A stretch of 64,000 bases of DNA, from assembly GCA_020744425.1 (NCBI GenBank), contig JAGMUV010000022.1:124001-188000 (forward strand), given 5' to 3'. A program made the translations under genes and the position numbers. The notes beneath the pieces are model-generated. The model did no database searches. It saw only the letters and a list, made by a program, of their open reading frames with translations, and had not been told where the DNA came from. Source of the DNA: Dactylonectria macrodidyma (Eukaryota > Ascomycota > Sordariomycetes > Hypocreales > Nectriaceae). This document shows positions 29,339 through 40,235 of this stretch, in pieces; positions within the stretch are counted from its first letter, which is position 1; each line of letters opens with the position of its first letter.

Positions 29339-31320
29339 TTATATCTCATAACTTGCGGTTATAGCCTTGCGGATTCTGCAAAAAGATCTCAATATAAAAG
29401 GCAGAGGTTTCTCTGAAAGTACAGCCATGCTCAAGGCTAAAACCAAACAAGCACAAAGAAAGCTAGGCCATCCCATGCTTTGGCGTTTCCGAGTCCAGCT
29501 GACTTCCCAGTCAGACCACGTAGGAAACATAAAACGAATGGTTTGGTAGGCCATCGAGTACCTAGAGTGCAAAACAGTCAGAGATGTCCAGGCAGCCGCC
29601 TATCAGGTTTACTTACGGGTATGACATGGAATTGCGACTCCAGGTGCCACATACCAGTTGGAGCAGCCACCGCCGTTCCATACCATCCTTTTCAGGTCTG
29701 ATTGCACCTCTTCATTGTACTTGATGACCGCGGGCCGTTTCACCTCCACCGTCTCAGCTTCTCCAGCAAGAACAGGGCGCATCAGCTTGATGGCATGGTG
29801 TACTTGGTTTTCGAGACCGAGCACGACGCTGCTGTGCCCCGTGAAACTGTTGGGGCCGAATAGGAAAAACATATTAGGGAACCCGTCAAGAGCCGTGCCA
29901 CGATACAGCTGTGGACCTCCACGTTCGTCGAACTCCTCTTGCAAGGTCGTCCCCTTGCTTCCCACGACCTCGAGAGGATGAAACCATCGGCTGACGGCAA
30001 AACCGTTTGCGAGCACGATGATGTCGGCGGGAACGCTGCGAGTTTCGAGATTCTTCTCTGTCGGATGTGTTTTTGGGCCCGGACGTAGAGTTACGCTATT
30101 CTCATCAACGCTTTCCATCGCTAGAGTTGTAAGCTCAATTCGCGAGTCATGTAGACAAGGAAACCATGTAGTGTCATAGATACGCCGCTTGCACCCGATG
30201 GAGTACTTTGGCGTCAATATTTCATGGTACTATTGAGTCCTGATTAGCGAGGCGCCGAAACCCAGGCAATCGACCGCCTACTTTGCTTGGAACCGTTTCT
30301 CCCATGTGCTGAAGCAGCTTCTGTTCGAGATTGTCCCTTTTCCGCTTACTGGAGCGACTGGCACCGAAGAGCTGAAAATCAAGCTCAGTGACCAAGGCAA
30401 CCAGGGCTCTAAAAGCCCGCATGTAGGTGGGTACGTACGAGCAGAGCAATGGACTCCATCTTTCGTAGAAGTTGTCACCCAGAGGAGGGGTGACACGAGG
30501 TACCACCCATGGAGGCTCTCTCATGAGTTGTGTGACGCGACTGGCTCCGTAATCGCTCTCAAGCAGCCGCGGAACCAACTGAGCAGCGCTGCACCCAGTT
30601 CCCACGACGACGACATTCTTGCCGCGGAAGTCAGCGTTGGAATCCCATCTTGCCGAGTGGATGACTTTTCCTTGGAACTTGTCCTTGCCGGCGACGTTGG
30701 CGGGCCATGGAGCAGGCTCAACAAGACCCCCGACAGCGCTGACAAGGAGCGTGCATGTCCATATCGTCTCGTTCAAGTAGACTGATGAGGGGCCTTTAGT
30801 TTCTAGAATCTGCTGTCGTTCTGCGGAGGAGAGATCGCCGAGGCCTGGCAGCAGCTCGCGAGTTGTAACCTCCCACAGCTTGGTTTTGGGGTTCCATTTG
30901 CATGAGCACACTTCGCTATCCAAGTGCGGCTTGTCCTTCAGTTCGAAATCGTCGACTACCTTTTCAAGGTACTGACAAATCTCCTTCCCCGGTGCAAAGA
31001 ACGTTGACCAATCGGGTTTCTGGGAGAAGGAGAGGGAATAGAATGGCGAAGGACTGGTAGCATTGTAAGCAGGGCCCTTCAACCTCACCATGCATCTCTC
31101 GTGGCTGGGGGGGAAACACTCACATGTCACAGGCTATGCCTGGGTAGGTGTTGATCCGCCAGGTACCTCCGATGCCCGATTGACGTTCCAGCAAACAGAA
31201 GTCGGTGCAACCCAGCTTTCTCTTCAATTGGCAGGCCATAGCAATGCCCCCAAACCCCCCTCCAATGATAATGACTGCCTTGTGACGCTGGCCTTGGCCC
31301 TTTTCTCCTTGACCTGACAT
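29339..31320 (-). CDS. type I Baeyer-Villiger monooxygenase 1
   Basis: Exons 31320-31124, 31053-30282, 30229-29617 and probably 29561-29339; about 600 residues. FAD site AVIIIGGGFGGIAMA near the N-terminus, then GGTWRINTYPGIACD. The Baeyer-Villiger fingerprint FxGxxxHxxxW[P/D] is exact (FQGKVIHSARWD), directly followed by the NADPH site VVVVGTGCSAAQ. The C-terminal half has YHEILTPKYSIGCKRRIYD and FFLFGPNSFTGHSS. Such enzymes insert oxygen next to a carbonyl, turning ketones into esters or lactones. The first three exons splice in phase (introns 70 and 52 bp). The last junction (donor GTAAGT at 29616) leaves the most family-like last exon one base out of phase, so the end is uncertain. It is transcribed divergently from the Zn2Cys6 regulator. 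Confidence 0.88.
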
Positions 31321-31937
31321 GGCTAGATGCTGTCAGGTGACGCCGATCTGAAATGATTTTGTTGGCATGTCAGTTGCTGCTCTTGAAATGCCTAGTGAGC
31401 AAGGCACGCAAGTTTGAAATGAATCCGATAGCACTGCTGGTACTGAACAATGGTGGATTGTAGGTCGGCTTTTGAGGCTGCGTCTCTACAACTTTGAAAG
31501 AGCGCTGTGCACTTATATATGTCTCCTCTGACTTGCTGACCCTGATGAGCAAACCGCCCATGGCAACGAAGCGGCAACAGGGAGGCGCATAACTCTTTCA
31601 CATGTGAGCGATTCGGTAGTCTGGCCCCGGATGTTTGGCTGCCGAATACGGGGAAGGCCGGGGGTGCGGCGGATTCGCCGTCGGCTTCGGGGTCCGCGGA
31701 GGCGATGATATCTAGCTTCCTCAACCAGCATTGATGCCCACACCTGATGAAGACCTTGACCCCTGCAAACCTTCCCCGCAAACCCTAGGCGCGTCGTAAC
31801 GCGGCTAGGCAAGGAAGGTCTTGCCGCCGTTATCCTGGGAGGCTGGGACGACTTCTTCCCCGCTTCCCTTGCTTCTCGCCTGGTCCTCCAGTCGTTCACA
31901 TCTCATCGACTTACTTCCCCCACGCGAGTCCAACAGC

Positions 31938-33554
31938 ATGTCGCAATTGACTACTGATCAGGGCTACCAACCCAGAACCCGGCCCTACATCGGACGATCA
32001 AGACAGTTCAAGCGATCCAGAAACGGTTGTCTGAACTGCCGGCATCGAAAGAAGAAGTGCGGCGAGGAAAAGCCAAGATGCCTTGGCCGCCGGCGGAACA
32101 ATCTCAACTGCACATGGTCGGTGGATCAGGACGAGACAACTGCCGGGACTTCGCCTCTCCTCGGTGCCACTGTCGCCAGCCCGCCGCCGTCAGGTGAAGA
32201 TGATTCGTCACCACTGGTAACTGGTGTGTCCATAACGGCCAGTATTTGGAACGGGTCGCTGGGATCCTTCCTGGACTCGAGGCGATCATGTACCCTGACC
32301 CAGGCGTCTCCCCTCCTCTTGCAACATTATGTCACGACAACGGCAACTATGCTTCCTATGCCCCTCAAGGAGAACGCCTTCCTCAAGGAAATAATTCCCA
32401 TTGCCTCAGTGGACGATTTGGTCATGAACAGTGTCTTGGCTGTCAGCGGAGCACACATGAACTTCAGAAACAGATCTCCCAGGTCTATCCAGGAGGCAAC
32501 CTTGGACCATTATAGCACCCTAATCCATCAAGTCCTCGTCGAGGTCCCTGAGCTCAAGACCTCCAGGGTGAACAAGTTGGCCAGGTTACTGCTGGTTCTA
32601 GTAATGCTGTGTCACTTCGAGGTTGGTGTTGGAACCATTACCACGTGCTATTTTATTCCTTGCTGAATTCGACTCTATCTATGGACACAGGCTATAGCTG
32701 GGAGCAATGAAGGTGCTATGTTCCGCCATCTTTACGCCAGCCGAGAGATAATCGTCGAGATACAAAGTCGCCAGCCTACAGAACCCCTGGGGTCTGATGC
32801 AGCGACTCATTTCGGGCTTGGCCTCGAGTTATACGCCTACCTCATTGTCGCGAACTGCCTCACGCCGTACGGTCTACTCCAGGAGCGCATGTTCTCGCTC
32901 GACTCTTTCATCACCTCGCTCAACAGCCTCGCTATTTACAGCACTTTTGGAACCATGTTTGCCGGTCTACATGATCTCTTTGCGCTCATACCCCAGATAT
33001 CACTGCTCTTCAGCCATCGACTGATGGAGCAAGAGTCCGGGAGCCTTGGTCCCACCTATGCTTGTGTTGAGCTCCATGGTAAACTCCAGCGCTGCCTCCA
33101 AGACTGGAAGCTCCGTCATAAGGACCCAGGTTCTCCATCGTCAAGTGACAGCCGCGAAGACAGCCTAAGCCAAGTATCCAAGATCCTTAAGCTGGGCATC
33201 GAGATTTACTTGACCGCGGCCATGGAAGGATCGTCGATACTGAATCCAAAGATCGTGTGCCAGTTTCAGAGCCACATAGATGCTATCCATGAGATTGGAC
33301 TCAATCTGCACTGTTCTCAATGGTCCGCAACACTCTTGTGGCCTATTGTCATTACTGGGTCTTGTACGATCCAGAAGCAGCAGCAAGAAAGTATTTTACA
33401 GACTTTGTGCGAGTCAAGATTTCGCATGAACCATAGCATCAGGGCGATTGAACTACTCAAACGGCTCTGGGATAATCCCGAACCGCTCGTTTACGGACCC
33501 TACGGCCTGTATCTTACGATTTCGCAACATGATGCTACATTTTCTATTTTGTAA
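31938..33554 (+). CDS. Zn2Cys6 fungal transcription factor, one zinc cysteine missing
   Basis: Two exons (31938-32621, 32691-33554; 69-bp intron, GTTGGT...ACACAG) give 515 residues. The cluster starts at C31 with a basic CLNCRHRKKKC. Cysteines are at 31, 34, 41, 48 and 58, but the position of the fifth cysteine (51) is Arg (CGC, one change from TGC). The rest is the helical fungal-specific factor region of the kind in which regulators resemble acriflavine-resistance-type proteins (SGAHMNFRNRS, LYAYLIVANCL). It sits between the two oxygenase genes, divergent from the first, as expected of a cluster-specific activator. With a broken cluster it may not bind DNA normally. Confidence 0.82.
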
Positions 33555-34111
33555 AGCAATAAACCCTTGTTGTACATGTACAGTCAACTAAGACATAAGG
33601 ATGCGTCCGTACCGTTTGCTTTGCTTAGTTACCTTGCCTTGCTTTCCTACAAATGTCCCATCACGATCTCTAAGAGCGTGGTCTCTACACTTAATTCATA
33701 ATCCTTGTTGTCACTGCTTTGCAAACATACTCTTGCTCCAAGCGGATCGCTTACCTGCATGTGAAATGGACATGGCTTTACTCCGTAATGCTCTGGCGGA
33801 TAGATACGAGCTGCAACGCGGTTAGATTAGATTCGCGACTCCACCGCGAAATCGCGACAAGAACACCCGAGATGCAAGGACAGGATAGGCTTAGCTTATA
33901 GGAAGTAGTGCAACCGTGAGGAAAACCGAGTGGCACCTCGCTGAGGAAAGATTGCGTGGATTTGTTTGTGATTACTGAACCATCGGCTTCCCGAGGCCCC
34001 CGAGGCACTAGTCACTTGGTGTGTCAAAGCTTCAATGTCCGATCTCTGATGGTATTAACCGTCTGTGATGCCATAAGAATTTCTTCCATTCAAAATTTCG
34101 CTTCTAACATC
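33555..34111. other. intergenic, promoter side of the D-amino-acid oxidase gene
   Basis: No gene seen; short open stretches only. Confidence 0.4.
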
Positions 34112-35509
34112 ATGCCTATACTAGTGGTGATTATTGGGTTTGTCTTCTCCAGTTTGACACCTTTTTAACCTGTGATAATTACTAACAAGACTATAGTGCA
34201 GGCGTCGCTGGTAGCTACTTGACCGCTCCTTGACTGGCTCTTTGGCGAAACTAACATCTGTGTAGGCCTCACGACGGCGCTGCTTCTGTCCGAAAACTCT
34301 TTGTGTAGCATTTCTGTCGTGGCAAAGCACATGCCTGGCGACTACGACATCGAATACGCCTCACCATGGGCCGGAGCAAACTATATGCCGTAAGTGATGG
34401 TCAAACATTTCCAAAGCGCTGATTGAGACTGGCTCCTTACGGTATCCGAATAGAGTATCAGTTACGGGAACACCCGCTCAAAACTGGGAGAGAGACACTT
34501 GGCCGGCCCTTGAAAACCTCGCTCAAAATCGACCCGAGGCTGGGGTTCAATTTCAGGGTATGCACTCGAGACTCCCATCCATTGGTTTCTATTTCGAAAC
34601 GCTTTTATTTCGCATCGACGAGCCTTTCTGAACTCGTTTATTAGATCTCAAAATCCTGAACAGAAGCAAAGATAGCGAAACTGTCACAGCCAAGTGGTTT
34701 GCTGGGCTTCTCTCTGACAGGCCTTGGTGGTCCGCAGTCTTACCCAATGTAGATGAAGATATCACCAAGTGTATAGAGTTCAGCTAACAGCATGGTAGTA
34801 TCATCCAATTCCAAAGACCAAACACGGGGATGGCGTAGACAGCGGGCATGCCATGACGTCGGTTTGCATCAATACTGCCATCTACCTGCCATGGCTTGTC
34901 GGCCAATGCCTCTCGCGTGGGGTGGTGTTCAAGCGAGCTGCACTGGGACACATAAGTGATGCTTCAACCACACACCACAGTGGCGAAAAGCCTGGCATCA
35001 TCATCAACTGCACTGGTCTAGGCTCGCGCTCTCTCAAAGGCGTATGCGACTTGAAGCTCCACCCTGCAAGAGGCCAGATTGTCCTGGTTCGAAACGAATC
35101 CAAGGGCATGACGGCGACTTCAGGGACTGACGATGGGCCGGATGAGGCAATGTATGTGATGTGTCGCCCTGCCGCCGGCGGCACAATTCTGGGTGGGTGC
35201 TACCAACGAGATAACTGGGAATCGCAGCATGACCCCAACCTTGCGATTCGCATTATGCAGCGTTGCGTTGCTGCTCATCCTGAGTTAACCGGGGGAAGGG
35301 GCATAGAAGCACTCCATGTCATAAGGCATGGAGTTGGTCTTCGACCTGCAAGAGACGGGGGCGCGAGGGTTGAAAAGGAGAGGATCGGAGACACGTGGGT
35401 TATCCATAACTACGGGCACGGAGGAGCTGGGTACCAGTGCTCGTATGGCTGTGCGAAAGCAGTAGTTGAATTGGTGGAGACTCTTAACCTTCAGAAACAG
35501 AAGCTTTGA
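34112..35509 (+). CDS. D-amino-acid oxidase (FAD)
   Basis: Six exons (34112-34137, 34197-34210, 34266-34389, 34454-34557, 34645-34748, 34817-35509), all junctions in phase, 354 residues, the usual length. Intron 1 has a perfect TACTAAC branch point. The FAD site VVIIGAGVAGLTTA is assembled from the first three exons; the 14-bp second exon encodes its middle. Further family blocks: EYASPWAGANYMP, TAKWFAGLLSDRPWW, INTAIYLPWLVGQCL, NCTGLGSRSL, ARGQIVLVRNES, RHGVGLRPARDGGAR and the C-terminal VIHNYGHGGAGYQCSYG. It deaminates D-amino acids oxidatively to keto acids with H2O2. The last residues (QKL) only resemble a peroxisomal signal. Located between the regulator and the second oxygenase. Confidence 0.9.
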
Positions 35510-36245
35510 CAGATTCCTTAACCACCTGGGCAAAGGGGACCGCTCTGTACTTCAAATGAATTGTTTTTGGCACCCAAATCCAGATACACGCGAATAAAGA
35601 GACTAAGAGGCAATAGAAAAGTTCTCCGTATCTCCATTCTAGCTAGGGACACAGGCTCTCTTCTGTGATATGTCTCGCAGAAGGCCGACGCTGGAAAATC
35701 AGACCTCGAGAGCCAGGGCGAATGGTCTCTTGTCGCCCAGTCTCATCAGCTACGTATTCAACTCCAAACTTGGTGACTACAGTAACTTAATCTTCATGTA
35801 CCTTGTTTCAAAATGCGGCTACATAGCTAATTAGGGCCTTTGGAGATGTGAAGTCGCGTGCGATGAACATTTTATCAGTTCCAGAGCTCGGAGACCACGG
35901 ATTAGTTTATCTCTGCAGGAATGATTACGTACATGGTGCGAGGGTGATGGACATGGCAGGGTGAAAAAGTAATCTACAGGACACGAATGTGGTCCACAAA
36001 CGAGCAGGAGTGTGCCACAAACCATTGGTATTAGCCATTGACCAGCTTTTCCTAACTTGGGTATGCCTTCAGTGTGTTATTGGTGCCAAATTGTAAGTTC
36101 CTCCTTGTACAATCACGTGCAAAAGTCTGCGAACACACGACTCGCGACCCCGCTTTCGCGTAGCATGACCGAACAACCCCCTTCATCTTCAACCACGAGG
36201 AATCCTCCTAAAATGATTTCTGAGGGACGCTATTTTGGTACTGAG
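35510..36245. other. intergenic, no gene supported
   Basis: No coding signal except the transposase fragment that follows. Confidence 0.4.
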
Positions 36246-36249
36246 ATAA

Positions 36250-36408
36250 GCGGAATCGCCAAAGAAACCATGAATTTACTCCCGAGCAGAGAGCTGTTAT
36301 GGTGGCTGAGGTATACGCTGACAAATTTATGCGGCAGGTTGCGCTGTCTTATAACACTACCCCGAGTACGGAGTACAGTCTCATAGATAAAGAAACGCTA
36401 GATTGACC
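36250..36408 (+). pseudogene. Tc1/mariner-type HTH fragment
   Basis: A 50-codon frame, NRQRNHEFTPEQRAVMVAEV then YADKFMRQVALSYNTTPST, resembles the N-terminal helix-turn-helix of Tc1-like transposases (TPEQR...RQVA...NTTxST). It ends in TGA and has no catalytic domain. Only a sliver of an element. Confidence 0.55.
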
Positions 36409-36501
36409 GCTATAACAATGCCTTATGGCTAAGAAAAGGGCTTCTAAAGAAGGTCACAGTAATACAGATTATATGCATTAATTCTTTTATCGCTCGGGCT
36501 A

Positions 36502-38054
36502 TCACTGCCGATACTCAAGATCGACTTCCAAGTTGCCGTATTTCGCATCCATTAGATCAGACAGGTAGGACCCACGGGGCCGCCAATTCTTACGCCTCAG
36601 TGCGAGCGGAGACTCGCCCTTTGCTGCCTTGACATACGTACTCTGCAAGCGAAACAGCGGAACCCTGTCTGCCTCTAGGTTACGGGTGTCCAGACGAGGA
36701 ACAATTGCGGTGCAGTTCTTGGCCATCATCCGGTTGATCAGCCTTGCGGTAATGAAGGCGGTGATGTCGACGCCCAAGGTCCATGAAAAGTCGGTGTAGC
36801 CAATGGCCCAGAACACGTTGGGAACTCCTGCCATCATGGCGTTCTTCCAGACGTACGAGCCGCCCAGCTGTAGAGGGTTGCCATTGTCAATTGTCATGCG
36901 GACGCGGCCGCCAAACTGGACTTTCAGACCGGTGGCAGTGACGATGATGTCGGGCCGCAAAATCCGTCCGTTGCCAAGGACGATACTGTCCTTGGTGACC
37001 TCCTTGATATGTGCTGTCTCGACGGATGCTTTCCCCGAGCGGATGGCGTCGAAAAAGTCGCCGCTGGGTGCGTAGCAGACTCTCTGCGTGAATGGGTCGT
37101 ATGTGGGCGTAAAATGAGTGTCGACGGACACGTCGGTTCCTTTGAGCGCGTCACGGGCAAACCCCTTTAACCACCCGGCAGCCATCTTTGGCATCATAGT
37201 GCACCACCAGACCAAGACGGTGGCTTGGACGATGTACTTGATGCGTAGAATCCTGTCCGCCATGCGCACTGGGAACAAAGCCAGCGTGGTCTTGTCAAAC
37301 GCGTCTTCCGGAGGGGCTGTGATGATGTAGCCGGGAGAGCGCTGGAGCATCGTGACGTGGCCAGCCGTCTGTGCCAGGGTGGGCAGGAGGGTGATTGCTG
37401 TAGCGCCCGAACCGATGATGACGACGGATTTCCCAGAATCGTCGTAGTCGCTCGGCCAGAACTGGGGGTGAGCCACCTTGCCGCCAAAGTTTTCGAGGCC
37501 TGGAATCTTGACCTGCAGGCCCTCCGCATAGCTGTAATAGCCGGTGCACATGAAGATGAAGCGTCCGTGGACCTCTCTGGGCGACCCGTCGTGTTCTGTC
37601 CCAACCGACCACATGTTTGTCTTTGTAGAAAAGTCCGCAGATATAACCTTTTGGTTGAACTGGATATGTTTGTCGATGCCAGCCTTAGCCGCGGAGCTTT
37701 TTAAGTATTCCATGATTAGAGGTGCTAGTCGATGTTAATTACACCAGAGACTGGACGCTGGAGGGGAAGTGTTTGAGACTCGCCTTCGGCTATCGGGTTC
37801 TTATGTCTCCATGGATTCCATGCAAAGCCAAAGGTGTACAGATCAGAATCGGATCGCAAGCCAGGGTATTTGAAAAAGTCCCAAGTGCCGCCGAGGTCCC
37901 CTCGTGCCTCCAAGATCGTGTACTTGAGCCCGGGCACACGTTCTTGGAGGCGATAAGCCACGTTCAGACCAGATAAGCCAGAGCCGGCGATGATGACATC
38001 AAAGGCAGCTTGCGGCTTGGTCTGTTCTGGGTCGATAGGTGTATTGTTGGACAT
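36502..38054 (-). CDS. type I Baeyer-Villiger monooxygenase 2
   Basis: Two exons (38054-37784 and 37724-36502) give 497 residues. FAD site DVIIAGSGLSGLNVAYRL, then GGTWDFFKYPGLRSDSDLYT, exact Baeyer-Villiger fingerprint FGGKVAHPQFWP, and NADPH site VVIIGSGATAITLLP. The C-terminus has DIIVTATGL and FWAIGYTDFSWT. The single intron joins in phase only if its donor is GC (AAG followed by GCGAGT); a GT donor one codon away breaks the frame. The sequence type differs clearly from enzyme 1, so the two are not a recent duplication and probably have different substrates. It belongs to the subgroup of shorter flavin monooxygenases often annotated as 4-hydroxyacetophenone-monooxygenase-like. Closes the metabolic cluster on the right. 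Confidence 0.88.
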
Positions 38055-38610
38055 GGTGATGGAATGAGGATGGGTTCAGTAAAGGGGTCCGTGACTTTAA
38101 GAAACCAGGCATAGGCGGAGTTTGGTTTTATAAGGTACGACGGGGTCCGGAGTACCTAAAAAAGACCTTATATAATTCCTACGGTAAGTAGAAGAGTTAA
38201 AAATACATCATAAGGCGGACAATAAGTCTGAGTTTTGACCCCGCGGAGACCCGATGGAGTTCTCCCCACCTGGTTTTTTAGCGATGAGCTGGAATGTCCA
38301 CTCCTATCCGCTCTGGTTCCAATTTCCGCTACCCTTCTCAAGTTTCTGCCTTGACGCGCCCAGGACCCTGATCCGCGGACACCGATCCGCGGACACCGAG
38401 GAGGCGTCTGGCGCGGTAGTGCACTATCTATCCGCGATCCCAAACACGCTACCTGCTTCATGTCAATGACGCTAACTTCCTAGTATTAAAATCAGCGTGG
38501 GTCAGCCGAGGTAACGGGTCTGCAGGTGTGGGAAGGAAAGGCGGGGAAGTATAACTACCTATTGGCAGTGGGGCTTGCGAGTATGCTAACCTCTCCGAGG
38601 TTGGTTATAA
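38055..38610. other. promoter side of monooxygenase 2, no further gene
   Basis: Holds a tiny direct repeat (GATCCGCGGACACC twice, about 38370-38397). No coding signal. Confidence 0.4.
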
Positions 38611-38843
38611 TGTTAGAAAGCTCGTATAACCAGTTAATGACCTTAAACATATGTGTGTATTGTGCATCTGTTGACTGTAGCTCCTACACCTTCAGGTTAG
38701 GGATGTCTAGCTCTCTGTTACTTATTAACATAGATCTAGGAGGCTAAGGCCTCAGCGACCCCTGCCTAGATCAGTTCTGAAGGGGCCTCTATTCCTCATA
38801 TAATATCTTAGAGCCCTAGTATTCTATGTCTTTAATTTAATAT
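38611..38843 (-). repeat. diverged Copia LTR, inverted
   Basis: Inverse-oriented relative of the next LTR, recognised by the block ATATGTGTGTATTGTGCATC and what follows it. Its outer end reads TATTAAATTAAAG, a decayed TGTTAAATTA start like that of the solo LTR at 5280-5512. Confidence 0.65.
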
Positions 38844-39083
38844 TGTTGAATTGGAGGCATGTTACAACATCAGGGCACCAGGGAGTCACGTAAGAAGCAG
38901 GGGGTTGTCAGGACCGACTTGGAGAAGGCTCGCCAAGCCTCCAGCTGGCTAGCCTGTATTAGAAAGAAAGGAGAGCTAAACCTCCCTAACCTCAAGGGGC
39001 GGGGGGCCATAGTGAACAGATACACAATACACACACATATTCAAGGTCATCAATTGGTCATACGAGCTATCCAACAATTAACA
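38844..39083 (+). repeat. Copia 5' LTR
   Basis: 240 bp, TGTTGAATTGGAGGC ... CAACAATTAACA; same length as and highly similar to 48149-48388. Both are followed by GTCGAATACG. Confidence 0.85.
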
Positions 39084-39161
39084 GTCGAATACGTGCTACG
39101 TGCCCTTACCACTCGCACACCTCTCTCACCTAGATCGCCGACCAGTCGCCAACCATTCAGC

Positions 39162-40220
39162 AACGATGACCTCAGCTACCTCTATTAAGCTAGTTACTAG
39201 CAACGATTATATCCCCTAGTACTCAGGCCTGAAGACGAAGGCAATTAGCCAAGACCTTTAGCTCTATATTAACCCTAAAATGGCTAAGAAGCCTCTCCTT
39301 ATCACCAGACCTCGAGTCCTTTAGCCATGCGAGATGCCTATTGAGAAGAGTGAGAGACACAGGTCACTAGCTGTAGGGTCACTGGTAGGGGTCATGTAGG
39401 TGTAAGATTAATCTCTGGCCCTCTATCCTAGAGCCTAGGTCCGCTATAAATGCCTCCGTTAGGTGCCTTGCTAGTGAGTCGCCCGGGCACGCTGGTGCCG
39501 CCTCCGGGACACGTGACAAGCCAGAAGAAGGGCACGCTTTTACCCGCAAGCGCCTCTACATCAACCGCCGCATCTAGCACCCCTACAACCGAACACGAAT
39601 CGGAGACCTTTCGCCAAGCGGACAGCGAGGACTCAGCGATTAGACCGATCGAAGTCACTGATCTCATGAATGCAGGCCTCACGGCATTTAACGCGCTATA
39701 AGCCAATTACGAACATCAATCGAAGAGACATACAGCCCTCTAGAAGAAAACAGCGGTTATCCAAGACTGGATCCTACAGACTGTCTCAGCCTCTCTATAT
39801 CGCCACTACTGCCTAGCTGAAAAGCCACTAGCCGAGTAAGTAAAAGCCCTATATGGCCATTTCGCCCAAGCAGGAGACGAACGCATGCATAAAGCTCGCC
39901 GAACCCTCCGCGAATTGCTAGCAAAACCCCGCCAATCCCGAGTCACGACCTATAAAGGTACGGGCGAATGGCTCACCCTTTAGGAAGATGCGATCTAAGA
40001 AGCCCAAGCAGTAGGGCTCTAAGAAGTAATAGAGGCAAGCCAGTGGTTTAAAGACCTAGTCACAGTACTGAGAGGTACACCTCTTAAGTCTTAGATTAAT
40101 ACATATAACGCTACAAAGTCAGACGAAGCTATTGCAAATACTCTATCAGTCATAAAGGTGCCTAACAATATAGATTCCTCCGCAACCAGGCGCATCCAAA
40201 TAGCATCCCTAACCCCTTAA
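39162..40220 (+). pseudogene. Copia Gag, decayed
   Basis: Starts MTSATSIKLVTSNDYIP, with a stop where Trp of the Copia gag N-terminal motif (NDYIPWYSGLKTKA) belongs. It goes on with LYINPKMAKKPLLITRP, an acidic/Ser-rich middle (about 39540-39700) and a helical stretch (SASLYRHYCLAEKPLAE, LYGHFAQAGDERMHKARRTL) to LIASLTP-like end. About ten TAG/TAA codons stand at Gln or Trp positions and there is one frame change. No zinc knuckle, protease or polymerase follows. Confidence 0.75.
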
Positions 40221-40235
40221 TATCCTTTTCCCTGA

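Larger units (their letters stand above)
38611..40220 (+). mobile_element. Copia retrotransposon 5' end with an abutting inverted LTR
   Basis: A diverged minus-strand LTR (38611-38843) directly abuts a well-kept plus-strand LTR (38844-39083), which is followed by untranslated leader and a decayed gag. Pol and the 3' LTR are absent; sequence stops being element-like near 40220. Confidence 0.75.

Noticed and set aside
30230..30281. A frameshift in monooxygenase 1 between its two long frames
   Set aside because: A 52-bp intron (GTAGGC...CAATAG) joins them in phase and yields the expected SK-YHEILTP junction.
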